A stretch of 64,000 bases of DNA from assembly GCA_040080145.1 (NCBI GenBank), contig JBEBJA010000067.1:1-64000 (forward strand), in the 5' to 3' direction. The position numbers were made by a program, and so were the translations under genes. A model generated the notes under the pieces. It was not told the DNA's origin. It ran no database searches and saw nothing but the letters and a program-made list of their open reading frames with translations. Source of the DNA: JANXVY01 sp040080145. GTDB taxonomy: Bacteria; Pseudomonadota; Alphaproteobacteria; Rhizobiales; Hyphomicrobiaceae. Below are positions 17,362-26,214 of the stretch, piece after piece (positions within the stretch are counted from its first letter, which is position 1; every line of letters starts with the position of its first letter).

Positions 17362-18795
17362 ATGGCAGGTATTGGCTTTGAACTGCGCAAGCTTTCCCGC
17401 CAGGAAAGCCTCTCCTCGGTGATTGCAGCCGGCGGCCACGCGGCCATCATCGCCGCAGGTCCCTGGCTCTTCACTATCGCTGCCCTCGCCACGATCTCGC
17501 TGACCGTCGAGCGCTTTGTCGGCCTCGACGAACTTGCCAATTTCCGCGCCGTGATTATCTACGCCTTCGCAACCTCCCTGGTCATCACCGCGCCTGTGAC
17601 CATGGTCGCGACCCGGCTTGTCGCCGATGCCCTGTGGTCAAAGCAGCCCGAACGTGTCCGTCCTTTGCTGCTGGCAGCCTTTGGCCTCTCGGCTGCCGCC
17701 GTCGGCATCGGCGCGATAGGACTAAGCCTTTATTTCCGCCTCGCTTTTGATCTCGTGCTGGCCTTCGCCGCAAGCACGATAACGGTCGCCCTTATCTGGG
17801 TCGCGCTGGGCTTTTGCGGTGCCGTCCGCGACTACAACGCCGTCACCAACGCCTTCCTGCTTGGCCTCTTCATCGCGCTGCTCGCCTCAATCATTGCCGC
17901 CGCAGGGGGCTTGGGCGCATCGGGCATGGTCCACGGCTTCACGATCGGCCTGATGGTCACCTTCCTCGGCCTCACGTCGCGGATTATGGCCACATTTCCC
18001 CATCCCGTCACCAGCCTGCGGTCTGGATTGATGGCGCTGCTGGCTGGCTTCAAGTCCTACCGCACCCTTGCGCTGGGTGCAGCCGCAGGCACGGCCGCTG
18101 TCTGGATCGACAAATGGGTGTTCTGGTTCTCTCCAGTCGGCGAAAACGTCAGCGCAGGGCTCGTCCACGCACCACTCTACGACAGCGCGATGTTCATCGC
18201 CTCGCTTGTCATCATCCCCTCGCTGGCCTCTTTCGTCGCCAAGCTCGAAACTGACTTCTTCGAACGCTACCAGCGCTACTACGGCTCCATCAAATCCCAC
18301 GGCACCATTGACCAGATCGAAGACGCCCGCAAACGGCTCTCGGCCCACACCCTCGACACACTTGTGCTTATCACGATTGCACAGGTCGGCATCTGCGCCG
18401 TGCTCATTATGACGGCCCCAATGCTGGTTCAGGCGCTCAATCTTCAATTCCGCCAGATTGCCATTCTGCGCTTTGGCGCATTGGCGGCGGTGTTCCAATT
18501 TATCTTCATCGCAGCCACCTCGTTTTTGCTGTTTTTCGACCGCCGCTGGCTCTACCTCGCGCTGCAGCTGCTGTTCTTCGCGCTCAACCTGACACTCTCG
18601 ATCGTGACCGTCCAACTTGGCCAGGACTACTATGGCGTTGGCTATTTCCTCGCCTGTTTGGTGTCGAGCTTCCTTGCCTACATCATGGCGGTCGCGACCT
18701 TTGAAAACCTGAATTTCTTGACCTTTATCGGCAACAACCCGTCCATCATCCCCAGCGAAACTCACGCCCAGCGTCCCTGGTACGACCTCCGCTGA
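17362..18795 (+). CDS. pelG: PelG, polytopic Pel transport protein
   Basis: A 477-residue protein with about twelve hydrophobic segments, opening MAGIGFELRKLSRQES, the usual PelG N-terminus. PelG belongs to the MOP (multidrug/oligosaccharidyl-lipid/polysaccharide) exporter superfamily and is thought to carry the polymer across the inner membrane. It begins 3 bp after pelF with GGAG upstream and ends the locus. No pelC homologue follows. Confidence 0.95.
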   Translation: MAGIGFELRKLSRQESLSSVIAAGGHAAIIAAGPWLFTIAALATISLTVERFVGLDELANFRAVIIYAFATSLVITAPVTMVATRLVADALWSKQPERVRPLLLAAFGLSAAAVGIGAIGLSLYFRLAFDLVLAFAASTITVALIWVALGFCGAVRDYNAVTNAFLLGLFIALLASIIAAAGGLGASGMVHGFTIGLMVTFLGLTSRIMATFPHPVTSLRSGLMALLAGFKSYRTLALGAAAGTAAVWIDKWVFWFSPVGENVSAGLVHAPLYDSAMFIASLVIIPSLASFVAKLETDFFERYQRYYGSIKSHGTIDQIEDARKRLSAHTLDTLVLITIAQVGICAVLIMTAPMLVQALNLQFRQIAILRFGALAAVFQFIFIAATSFLLFFDRRWLYLALQLLFFALNLTLSIVTVQLGQDYYGVGYFLACLVSSFLAYIMAVATFENLNFLTFIGNNPSIIPSETHAQRPWYDLR

Positions 18796-18803
18796 GGACC
18801 GTT

Positions 18804-18834
18804 TGTAGGGTGCAATAGCCACTTGGCGTATTGC
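18804..18834. repeat. Dispersed 31-bp repeat downstream of pelG
   Basis: This sequence recurs in the opposite orientation at 58124-58154 with two mismatches. Its core is GTAGGGTGCAATAGCCAC followed by (T/C)TGGCGTAT(T/C)GC. Both copies lie in intergenic DNA. Confidence 0.8.
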
Positions 18835-18903
18835 GCCGAGTGTTGCTCGGCTACATCCCCAACCGCAAAACCCCGTCCCGCATCCAGGCCTCACACGTCG
18901 CGC

Positions 18904-19341
18904 TCAACCAGCCGCCAACGCCGCCGTCAACTTGGCCGCGTTCGCAGCAAGCACGTCGCCCTTCTCCATCTCGCCGGTATGCGGCTTGAGCTTGATCCCT
19001 TCAAACCGCGGGATCACGTGAAAATGAAGATGGAACACCGACTGCCCGCCGGCCGCTTCGTTGTATTGTACGACGGAGATGCCATCGGCCGCGAACGCGG
19101 TCTTTGCCGCCCGCGCAATTTTCTGAACGACCGGCAGAATGTGGGCAAGTGTTGCGCCATCGGCGTCGAGCAAGTTCCGGCACGCGGCTTTTGGCAGGAT
19201 CAGCGTATGCCCTGGCCCTTGAGGCATCACATCCATGAGTGCAACGGTATGAGCATCCTCGTACACACGGTGGCTTGGAATTTCCCCGCGCAGGATTTTC
19301 GCAAAGACGTTGTTGAGATCGTATTCGGGTGTGCCGGTCAT
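18904..19341 (-). CDS. HIT family nucleotide hydrolase
   Basis: A 145-residue protein with the histidine-triad motif HLHFHVIP near residue 100 and the family lead-in VYEDAHTVALMDVMPQGPGHTLILPK. HIT proteins hydrolyse or transfer nucleotide phosphoramidates and dinucleotides. A longer frame reaches 19488, but MTGTPEYDLNNVFAKILRGE is the standard N-terminus, so 19341 is chosen. Substrate unknown. The gene converges on pelG. Confidence 0.9.
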   Translation of the reverse strand: MTGTPEYDLNNVFAKILRGEIPSHRVYEDAHTVALMDVMPQGPGHTLILPKAACRNLLDADGATLAHILPVVQKIARAAKTAFAADGISVVQYNEAAGGQSVFHLHFHVIPRFEGIKLKPHTGEMEKGDVLAANAAKLTAALAAG

Positions 19342-19613
19342 GACGGTCCTGTCGCTGCTATTTGCCGGCCCATAATACCTTATCAAGCCGCCGAGCAAAA
19401 TGGAACGCTTGCCGGGTCGCTCACGTATTTCACGTTCGAGGACGCAAGCATTCCGCGCATGTGAAGCAAGAAAATCACTTGGCAACAAAATGCAGGCAAG
19501 AACCCGCTCAACCTCTAGTTAAATGCCACACAGAAGGCTAACAGCAGACACAAAACCGCATCAAATTCGGCGTAAAGCGTCATCCCAGCTACCAATTTTG
19601 GAGAAATCCGGTT

Positions 19614-20021
19614 ATGCGCCCCACCATTTCCGCCCTGCGCGCCGCAACAATTGCCGCAGCCGCCACTTTGACTGTTTTTACCGGCCCAGCCGTCGCGTCC
19701 GCCGACGGACTAGCCGGATCCTGGCGCGGCAATGGCTCGGTCGTGTTGCCCTCAGGCGCGACCGAAAAAGCGCGTTGCCGCGCCTCGTTTTCCAAGAATG
19801 GCGGCAAAACCTATTCCATGAACGCGGTCTGTGCTTCGAGTTCAGCGCGCGTCGCTCAAACGGCCTCCCTGGAGCAAGTCGGGGCCAATCGCTTCACTGG
19901 CGATTTCACCAATTCTGATTATGGCGTGACCGGCACAATCCACCTTACGTTGAGTGGCAATAGCCTGAGCGCTAACTTGACCGGCGGCGGCGCGCGCGCG
20001 TTCTTCAACCTCAACCGCTGA
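19614..20021 (+). CDS. Small exported beta-rich protein
   Basis: A 135-residue protein with a signal peptide (1-30, ending ASA). The mature part opens GLAGSWRGNGSVVLPSGATE and contains two cysteines (about 44 and 62). Alternating polar and hydrophobic residues suggest a small beta-barrel. Similar exported proteins are widespread hypotheticals in Hyphomicrobiales. No function can be given. It faces the DUF482 gene. Confidence 0.72.
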   Translation: MRPTISALRAATIAAAATLTVFTGPAVASADGLAGSWRGNGSVVLPSGATEKARCRASFSKNGGKTYSMNAVCASSSARVAQTASLEQVGANRFTGDFTNSDYGVTGTIHLTLSGNSLSANLTGGGARAFFNLNR

Positions 20022-20044
20022 CGGCGTCGTTCGAGGGCATCCGT

Positions 20045-21256
20045 TCAATCATGCTCCTCCCGTTCCGCGTCGCTCGCCACCTTGCGGAACGGACCTGCCT
20101 CAGTGTAGAGCGCCGCCGTTTCCAAAACTGCGGCCCGTTCATGCACCAAGAACCGCTCGACCGCCTTGCGGAAACCTGGATCAGGGATCCAATGCGCCGA
20201 ATACGTCGTCGCCGGTAGGTATCCGCGTGCCAGCTTGTGTTCGCCCTGCGCGCCAGCCTCAACGCGTGCAAGCCCGTGCTCGATCGCATAGGCAATGGCC
20301 TGATAGTAGCAGAGCTCGAAATGCAGGCTTGGGTGTTGCTCGATTGAGCCCCAGTACCGCCCATACAAACAGTCGCCGCCAACCAGATTGAGCGCGCCGG
20401 CAATCAGCCGTCCTCCGCGCTTGGCAAGGACCAGCAGGCACCGGTCAGCCAGTGCAGCGCCAAGCAGCGAAAAGAACTCCCGGTTCAAGTATGGCTGCCC
20501 CCACTTGCGGCTGCCGGTGTCGATGTAGAATGCATACATCGCGTCCCAGTGCGCCTCGGTGATGTCAGCGCCCGTCACCCGCTCGACCGTGATTCCGTTG
20601 GAGACAGCCTGCTCGCGCTCCTTGCGCACAGCCTTGCGCTTTCGCGATGCAAACGTCGCCAGAAAATCATCAAACGACCCATACCCCGCATTGCGCCAAT
20701 GAAACTGCTGTCCGGAACGCACCAGAAACCCGAGCGTCGACAGCCGCGCCGCGCACGCCTCATCCAGAAATGTCACATGCAGCGACGAGGCGTCTGTCTC
20801 TTCCGCCAGGGTAACAAGCGCCGACGCCAGCTGCGCCTCCCGCAGATCGTGCTCTGCCCCCGTTGGAACGAGCAGTCGCGGCCCCGGCACTGGCGAAAAT
20901 GGCACAGCCACGAGCAGCTTGGGATAATACCGCCCGCCAGCCCGCCCATAAGCATCCGCCCAGCCGTGATCGAACACGTATTCGCCCTGACTATGCGACT
21001 TCAGATACGCCGGTGCCGCCCCCAGCAGCGTCCCGGCGTCGTCTTCCAAGATGACATGCCGTGGCCTCCATCCCGTCCGCCCGCCCACGCAACCAGCCTC
21101 TTCGAGCGCTGCCAAAAACCCATGCGCCACGAACGGATTGAACCGCCCCGCATCAGGGTTGGCGCAGAGATCCCAGGCAGCAGCGGGGACGTCGGCGATG
21201 CGCGGCACGGCCTTCGCCTTCAATCCTGGCTCCCGGCGATGATCGTCATCGGGCAT
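20045..21256 (-). CDS. DUF482 family GNAT/FemAB-like acyltransferase
   Basis: A 403-residue protein of the family sometimes labelled peptidogalycan biosynthesis protein. Recognisable blocks include NPFVAHGFLAALEEAGCVG near residue 40, HGWADAYGRAGGRYYPKL and VAVPFSPVPGPRLL around 90-130, and EHPSLHFELCYYQAIAYAIE in the C-terminal GNAT-like half. The fold is related to FemAB aminoacyl transferases, but the substrate is unknown. A longer frame to 21457 would translate a 15-bp tandem repeat, so the ATG at 21256 is preferred. Confidence 0.85.
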   Translation of the reverse strand: MPDDDHRREPGLKAKAVPRIADVPAAAWDLCANPDAGRFNPFVAHGFLAALEEAGCVGGRTGWRPRHVILEDDAGTLLGAAPAYLKSHSQGEYVFDHGWADAYGRAGGRYYPKLLVAVPFSPVPGPRLLVPTGAEHDLREAQLASALVTLAEETDASSLHVTFLDEACAARLSTLGFLVRSGQQFHWRNAGYGSFDDFLATFASRKRKAVRKEREQAVSNGITVERVTGADITEAHWDAMYAFYIDTGSRKWGQPYLNREFFSLLGAALADRCLLVLAKRGGRLIAGALNLVGGDCLYGRYWGSIEQHPSLHFELCYYQAIAYAIEHGLARVEAGAQGEHKLARGYLPATTYSAHWIPDPGFRKAVERFLVHERAAVLETAALYTEAGPFRKVASDAEREEHD

Positions 21257-21305
21257 TGTTGATCCTCTGTGGCTCCTGATAACACTACGCAATGTTCGCC
21301 AGACG

Positions 21306-21356
21306 GATCCACCCTTGCTAATCCCACCCTTACTAATCCCACCCTTACTAATCCCA
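21306..21356. repeat. 15-bp tandem repeat
   Basis: Three and a third copies of ATCCCACCCTTACTA, the first slightly different (GATCCACCCTTGCTA). It lies in the short divergent gap between the DUF482 gene and the M48 protease gene, where promoters would be expected. Confidence 0.85.
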
Positions 21357-21426
21357 TGGAAAAGTCCGCATTCAGTTCTTATACTGCAGCTCGGAGTATT
21401 GGGCTGATGTGTTGGGAGATCTATGC

Positions 21427-22242
21427 ATGAGTGCACTGCGCAGTGTGGCGGCCGCAATGATGATCGCCGTTGGTATTGTCGCGCCCGCCTCCGCCAAGGA
21501 ACCCGTCGAGGGCGTCAAGATCGGCCGCATGTCGATCATGCGCAATCTTGTGTCCGAAGAAAAGCTGGAGCATCAGGCCAGCCTTCAATATGACGCGCTG
21601 ACCCGCAAAGCGTTCCAGCAGCAGGCGCTGCTCGGCGATAACCACGCGATCACCAAGCGCGTCCGCAAAATCGCCAACGACCTGCTGCCGCACGCCACCA
21701 AATTCAACGAGCGCGCCAAGACCTGGAAGTGGGAAATCAACGTCATCAACTCGCCGACCATCAACGCGTTCTGCATGCCCGGCGGCAAGATCGTGGTCTT
21801 CACCGGCATCATCGACAAACTGCAGATGACCGACGATGAAATCGCCCTGGTCGTTGGCCACGAGATCGCCCACGCCCTGCGCGAGCACTCGCGCGCCCGC
21901 GCCGCCAAATCGACCATCACCAACGTCGGGGCAATTGCGGCCGGCCTCTTGATCGGCGGCAACGTCGGCCAGTTGGCCCAAGTCGGCGGCGATCTGCTTG
22001 GCCGCCGCTTCAGCCGTACCGACGAAACCGAAGCCGATCTCGTCGGCATGGAACTCGCGGCGCGTGCCGCCTACGACCCCCGCGCCGGCGTCCGCCTGTG
22101 GGAAAAGATGAGCGCGGCTTCGAAGGGCGCACCCCCGCAGTGGCTCTCCACCCACCCGTCCGGCGCCACCCGCATCCAAACCTTCAAAGACAACATCAAA
22201 GACGTCCTGCCGCTGTATGAAAGGGCGAAGGCGGGAGGCTGA
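21427..22242 (+). CDS. M48 family zinc metalloprotease, exported
   Basis: A 271-residue protein with a signal peptide (about 1-23) and the gluzincin motif HEIAHALREH, plus the distal ligand in DETEADLVGME. It resembles LoiP/YcaL and BepA-type periplasmic M48 peptidases that degrade misassembled outer-membrane proteins. It lacks a TPR tail. The start at 21427 is preferred over an in-frame GTG at 21409 because GGGAG lies about 7 bases before it. Confidence 0.88.
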   Translation: MSALRSVAAAMMIAVGIVAPASAKEPVEGVKIGRMSIMRNLVSEEKLEHQASLQYDALTRKAFQQQALLGDNHAITKRVRKIANDLLPHATKFNERAKTWKWEINVINSPTINAFCMPGGKIVVFTGIIDKLQMTDDEIALVVGHEIAHALREHSRARAAKSTITNVGAIAAGLLIGGNVGQLAQVGGDLLGRRFSRTDETEADLVGMELAARAAYDPRAGVRLWEKMSAASKGAPPQWLSTHPSGATRIQTFKDNIKDVLPLYERAKAGG

Positions 22243-22270
22243 TATCCTGATCGAAGGGGGCACAGCCGCA

Positions 22271-22486
22271 TAGGCGCTAAGATAAGATTGGCACAACGAT
22301 CCAGCATTTTTGATGCCTGACGTCGTGGGTGGCCGCCAGTGCGGCCATGACGATAATGAGAGCATGATCGTTACCGTGGAACAGGTATTCTCCCCTATGT
22401 TAGCGCCTAGGGGGCGCTGCCCCCTACATTCGACATGGCCGCGTCGATGCGCAACATCGCCCGTCAACAAGGCGGCCACCCACGAC
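22271..22486. repeat. Nested inverted repeats in intergenic DNA
   Basis: TAGGCGCTAA (22271-22280) is inverted at 22400-22409, and GTCGTGGGTGGCCGCC (22322-22337) is inverted at 22471-22486. The inner part contains another member of the GCGGCCATGAC palindrome family (22340-22350). This accounts for most of the 325-bp gap between the M48 gene and the toxin gene; I see no coding sequence in it. Confidence 0.7.
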
Positions 22487-22567
22487 AACACGCAGGGGGA
22501 GACAATGCCAAGCGGAATTTCGCTTCCTACCGGCGCGACGACAACTTCTACGCCGCTGATTTTAGGA

Positions 22568-22870
22568 CTATTCGCTCTCGAACATAGTGGGTTTGATATT
22601 TCGCGCGGTATGAAGAATGCGCAGCACAAACACGGTGCCGTCCTCAAGGCGATAAAACGCGAGGTAGGGGCCGATCAGAATTGCGCGCCGTCCAATGCCC
22701 AGTTCGCGCCGCTCCCGGTAGCGCAGCGCGTGATTTTCCAGTGCCTTGATCTGGCGGCGTATTCGCCGAAGTACTGCCCTGGCCGTCTCCGCGTCGGCTT
22801 GCGCTTCCAAGTATTCTGAAATCTCAATCAGGTCGCGTGATGCTGGAAGCGAATACCTGATGATAAACAT
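22568..22870 (-). CDS. RelE/ParE family toxin
   Basis: A 100-residue protein with the ParE layout. An N-terminal strand (FIIRYSLPASRDL) and two helices (EISEYLEAQADAETARAVLRRI) are followed by a beta-sheet core ending GPYLAFYRLEDGTVFVLRILHTARN. ParE toxins block gyrase, whereas RelE toxins cut mRNA; the sequence does not decide which. It lies 5 bp downstream of its putative antitoxin, the usual order for this class. Confidence 0.87.
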   Translation of the reverse strand: MFIIRYSLPASRDLIEISEYLEAQADAETARAVLRRIRRQIKALENHALRYRERRELGIGRRAILIGPYLAFYRLEDGTVFVLRILHTARNIKPTMFESE

Positions 22871-22875
22871 GCAGA

Positions 22876-23124
22876 TTACAACTTGCCCAAGCGCCGCTCG
22901 ACTTCGGCAAACGCTTCGGCTTCGCTGGTCGTCCGCTCTTCAGCAATTGCCTTATCGGCCTCATCGAGATATGGCACAGCCCAAGATAAGTCAGTGCCCG
23001 CGGTATCATGTAGCGGCACACCCAGCACCGCTGCCGTAATCGCATCTTCAATCGACGCAAAATGCCCAGCCGCCACTTGTGCCTGGAGCAGCGCTTCGAT
23101 CTTGGGCTTCAACTCGATGCGCAT
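22876..23124 (-). CDS. ParD-like antitoxin
   Basis: An 82-residue acidic protein with the start of a ribbon-helix-helix-like N-terminus (MRIELKPKIEALLQAQVAAG, then FASIEDAITAAV) and an acidic, disordered C-terminal half (ERTTSEAEAFAEVERRL) suited to neutralising the toxin. An in-frame ATG at 23139 is an alternative start. It precedes the toxin by 5 bp. Such pairs usually repress their own promoter. Confidence 0.8.
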   Translation of the reverse strand: MRIELKPKIEALLQAQVAAGHFASIEDAITAAVLGVPLHDTAGTDLSWAVPYLDEADKAIAEERTTSEAEAFAEVERRLGKL

Positions 23125-23267
23125 TGCAAACCCTCTCATGCGGTAGCAGTTGCACAATCTATGCTGTTCTTCACAAATCTCCAACGCCCAACCCTCCTCT
23201 TGCGCACTATCCTTCCTCGTGCCAGCTTGCCGCATGACTTAAGTCAAATGCGCTGGGAGCGGTCGCG

Positions 23268-25394
23268 ATGAACGAGCAGCTGAAGCCTGAGACGTTCCAC
23301 GGGGCCTGTCCCCACGATTGCCCCGACACCTGTGCGATGGACTTTGAGGTCACCGCCGGTAAACTCACCGCCGTCCGTGGCAAGAAAAACCATCCCATGA
23401 CGCGCGGTACCTTATGCGTAAAGCTCAAGGATTACGAGACGCGCCACTACCACCCCGACCGCTTGCTCTACCCCATGCGGCGCACGGGACCGAAGGGCTC
23501 CAAGCAGTTCACGCGCATCACGTGGGACGAAGCGCTCGACGAGATTACAACCCGCTGGAAGGCAATCATTGCCGAGCACGGCCCGCAGGCCATCATCCCA
23601 TACAGTTATCTTGGCCACCAAGGGCTGGTCCACGGCCTCAACGGCGGCGACGCGTTCTTCAATCGCATGGGTGCCACCGTTTGCGAGCGCACCTTCTGCG
23701 GCGAGGGCTCCTGCACCGCATGGTTGTTGACGGTAGGCCCGACCGCAGGCCTCGATCCTGAAAGCTACATCCATTCCAAATACATCGTGATCTGGGCCTG
23801 CAATAGCGTCAGCACGAACCTCCACCATTGGGCCATCGTCAAAGACGCGCAAAAGCTCGGCGCAAAAGTTGTCGTGATCGACGCTTACGCATCGCGCACG
23901 GCGAAGGAAGCTGACTGGCATATCTGTCCCAAGCCCGGCACCGACGGTGCGCTGGCCATGGCCGTTATCAATTCAATCATTGAACAGGGCCTCGTCGATC
24001 ACGACTACGTGGCCAACCACACCGTGGGGTTTGAAGAACTCAAGGCCCGCGCGAGCACCCGGACACCGGAGTGGGCCGAGGCCATCACCGGCGTACCCGC
24101 CGCAGACATCCGCAAACTTGCGCGCGAGCTTGCGACCGCCCAGCCGGCCGCCATCCGCATGGGCGTCGCACTCGAACGCCACTACGGCGGCGGCCAGACC
24201 ATCCGCGCGGTCACGTGCATCCCAGCCCTTACCGGCGCGTGGCGTCATGTCGGCGGCGGCGTGACACAGTTCCCGGTCTGGGAGCACCCCTACAAGTTCG
24301 ATGTCATCTGCCGCCCCGACCTCATTCCGCCCGGCACGCGCGTCATCAACAATCTCCAGATCGGCCGCGCCCTCACCGGCGAAATGAACCTCGATATTCC
24401 CATCAAATCCATGATGTGCTGGAACTCGAATCCAGTCACTCAGGCACCTGAGACCGACAAGATCGTCGCGGGCCTCATGCGCGAAGATCTCTTCCTGGTT
24501 TCGGCAGAGCACTTCATTTCCGATACGGCCTCCTACGCCGACATCGTGCTTCCAGCCTCCATGGGCGCGGAAATGGAAGATATGATTTTGTCGTGGGGTC
24601 ATCTCTATCTGACCTACAACGCCAAGTGCGTCGACAGTCCAGGCGAGGCGATCCCAAATAACGAGATCTTCCGGCGGCTTGCGGCGCGTATGGGCTATGA
24701 GGAAGAAAACTTCAAATGGTCCGACGGCGAGTGCCTCGAACGCTACGTCGACTGGTCGGCCCCCGCCTGCGAGGGGATCGACCTCGCCTACATGCGCGAG
24801 CACGGATTTGCACGCTTGAAAGTAGGAACACCCGACGACCGGGTTCGTCACAAAGATGGCAACTTCCCGACCCCGACTGGCAAATGCCACTTCCTCGTCG
24901 AGGGGGCTAAAAACTTCGTCGCCGGTCCCTTCCGCCAGATGTACGAAGGCTTCCAGCCGGGCGAAGACTTGGACCCGCTCCCCGACTACGTCGGCCCGCG
25001 CGAATCGGCAGCCAACAATCCCGAGCTTGCCAAGAAGTATCCGCTCAACATCGTCTCGCCGAAAAGCCACGGCTTCCTCAACTCCTGCTACGCCAACATG
25101 GATCACAAAATCAAAGGCCAGGGCGAGCAATTCGTGTTGATCAATGCGCAGGATGCCAAACCCCGCCGCATTGTCGAAGGCGACCGGGTGCAAGTTGCGA
25201 ATGGCCGGGGCGCGTTCAAAGGCGTCGCGCGCATCTCGCCCGACGTGAATCCCGGCATTGTTGTTGCAACGCTTGGCTACTGGCGGCAGCTGAACGACGG
25301 CACCGTAAACAGCATCAGCTCGGCTGAATTCACCGACATGGGTCACGCCCCGTCGTTCTCAGATAACCTCGTGGAAGTCACCCTGGCGAACTGA
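23268..25394 (+). CDS. Molybdopterin oxidoreductase, DMSO reductase superfamily
   Basis: A 708-residue protein with the N-terminal iron-sulfur motif ACPHDCPDTC and a fourth cysteine in GTLCVK (about residue 50), the molybdopterin core (RITWDEALDEI, then IPYSYLGHQG), and the C-terminal cofactor domain ending near residue 705. The segment ERTFCGEGSCTAW lies where the metal-liganding residue is expected, but which residue binds is unclear. No Tat signal and no neighbouring electron-transfer subunit is present, so it appears to be a soluble single-subunit enzyme of unknown substrate. Confidence 0.87.
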   Translation: MNEQLKPETFHGACPHDCPDTCAMDFEVTAGKLTAVRGKKNHPMTRGTLCVKLKDYETRHYHPDRLLYPMRRTGPKGSKQFTRITWDEALDEITTRWKAIIAEHGPQAIIPYSYLGHQGLVHGLNGGDAFFNRMGATVCERTFCGEGSCTAWLLTVGPTAGLDPESYIHSKYIVIWACNSVSTNLHHWAIVKDAQKLGAKVVVIDAYASRTAKEADWHICPKPGTDGALAMAVINSIIEQGLVDHDYVANHTVGFEELKARASTRTPEWAEAITGVPAADIRKLARELATAQPAAIRMGVALERHYGGGQTIRAVTCIPALTGAWRHVGGGVTQFPVWEHPYKFDVICRPDLIPPGTRVINNLQIGRALTGEMNLDIPIKSMMCWNSNPVTQAPETDKIVAGLMREDLFLVSAEHFISDTASYADIVLPASMGAEMEDMILSWGHLYLTYNAKCVDSPGEAIPNNEIFRRLAARMGYEEENFKWSDGECLERYVDWSAPACEGIDLAYMREHGFARLKVGTPDDRVRHKDGNFPTPTGKCHFLVEGAKNFVAGPFRQMYEGFQPGEDLDPLPDYVGPRESAANNPELAKKYPLNIVSPKSHGFLNSCYANMDHKIKGQGEQFVLINAQDAKPRRIVEGDRVQVANGRGAFKGVARISPDVNPGIVVATLGYWRQLNDGTVNSISSAEFTDMGHAPSFSDNLVEVTLAN

Positions 25395-25473
25395 GGGCTC
25401 CAAAAGGCCGAACAAAGGGAGGGTCACCTCCCAGACGGGGCGGTGCCCCATACGCGACAACATTGCAAAACGG

Positions 25474-25600
25474 TGCCCCCTCTCCCCCTGGGGAGAGGGT
25501 TGGGGTGAGGGGGCTTTGCGCCAAAGCCAGCCGAGTGAAGGTACCCCTCATCTGCCCTGCGAGCGTCTTCTCCCCAGGGGGAGAAGAAAGTGAGGGCGAT
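25474..25600. repeat. Dispersed hairpin-rich element, copy 1
   Basis: Two GC-rich palindromes (25478-25499 and about 25567-25586) flank a spacer. The whole unit recurs inverted at 31225-31345, sharing the palindromes and the blocks CCCCTCACCCCAACCCTCTC and GAGGGGT. Together with the GTCATGGCCGC palindrome it occupies the gap downstream of the molybdopterin enzyme gene; no gene was found in 25395-25775. Confidence 0.82.
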
Positions 25601-25655
25601 AGCCCCAAGTCCCCCTCGACTCACATTCGAGCCACGCGCAAATCCTAAAACTACC

Positions 25656-25681
25656 GTCATGGCCGCGAAGGCGGCCATGAC
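25656..25681. repeat. GTCATGGCCGC palindrome
   Basis: GTCATGGCCGC pairs with GCGGCCATGAC around GAAG, a perfect 11-bp stem. It is the same as the centre of the 7996-8115 element except for the loop, and the GAAAATGG that follows is also shared. Confidence 0.85.
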
Positions 25682-25775
25682 GAAAATGGGAGCAGGAGAT
25701 TACCCATCAAGGCTTTAAGTCAGCCCGTGCAGGACGGTAGTCCTGAGTCACTTTTCGCGCGGCGAGATTACATTC

Positions 25776-25982
25776 TCACCGGCAAGAACCTATAAGCAGT
25801 TCGTCTACGTCATCTTGCGAGATTAGTCCTCTCTTATGGGCTAACTCGATCCATGCACTCAGTAGATTGGCTGTACGACGATCAAGACGTTCAGCATTTC
25901 GAGTTAAGGCGTAGAAAACCTGTCGCCAAACATCTTCAGCTCCGTCGTGCATTTCATTGCGAATTTCGTGTTTTGTGGCCAT
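25776..25982 (-). CDS. Small hypothetical protein
   Basis: A 68-residue reading frame (MATKHEIRNEMHDGAEDVWR...), predicted helical and highly charged, with AAGG about 9 bases before the ATG. Base composition is lower in GC than the neighbours, which fits an acquired gene. It lies between the 25-bp direct repeats. No family recognised; a chance frame is possible. Confidence 0.45.
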   Translation of the reverse strand: MATKHEIRNEMHDGAEDVWRQVFYALTRNAERLDRRTANLLSAWIELAHKRGLISQDDVDELLIGSCR

Positions 25983-26214
25983 GGGCAACCTTCAGCTTAG
26001 CCACTGCGCATCTAGCTAATCCAATACCTTGAGTCTGACGGTCGCTGTCGCATCGTTCGGGCGATATCCCCGGAAACTCTAATTGTCTCGTCCCCTCATG
26101 GCGTCCCGACTCACATTCCAGCCACGCGCAAGCACAAAAATTCAGCCCTGTGCATAACGGGGAGATCTCGCCTCCTCCCCCCACATCGCCCCAAGACTCC
26201 GCTATCACCACCCC

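Larger units (their letters stand above)
25617..26131. repeat. Segment flanked by 25-bp direct repeats
   Basis: CGACTCACATTCGAGCCACG and the following GCGCAA (25617-25641) recur with one mismatch at 26107-26131. The two copies bracket about 465 bp holding a dispersed palindrome and one small reading frame, and may mark an insertion or a duplication junction. Confidence 0.6.

Noticed and set aside
22310..22819. 169-codon plus-strand frame overlapping the toxin gene
   Set aside because: It spans inverted repeats and runs antisense to the ParE-like toxin; no domain seen.
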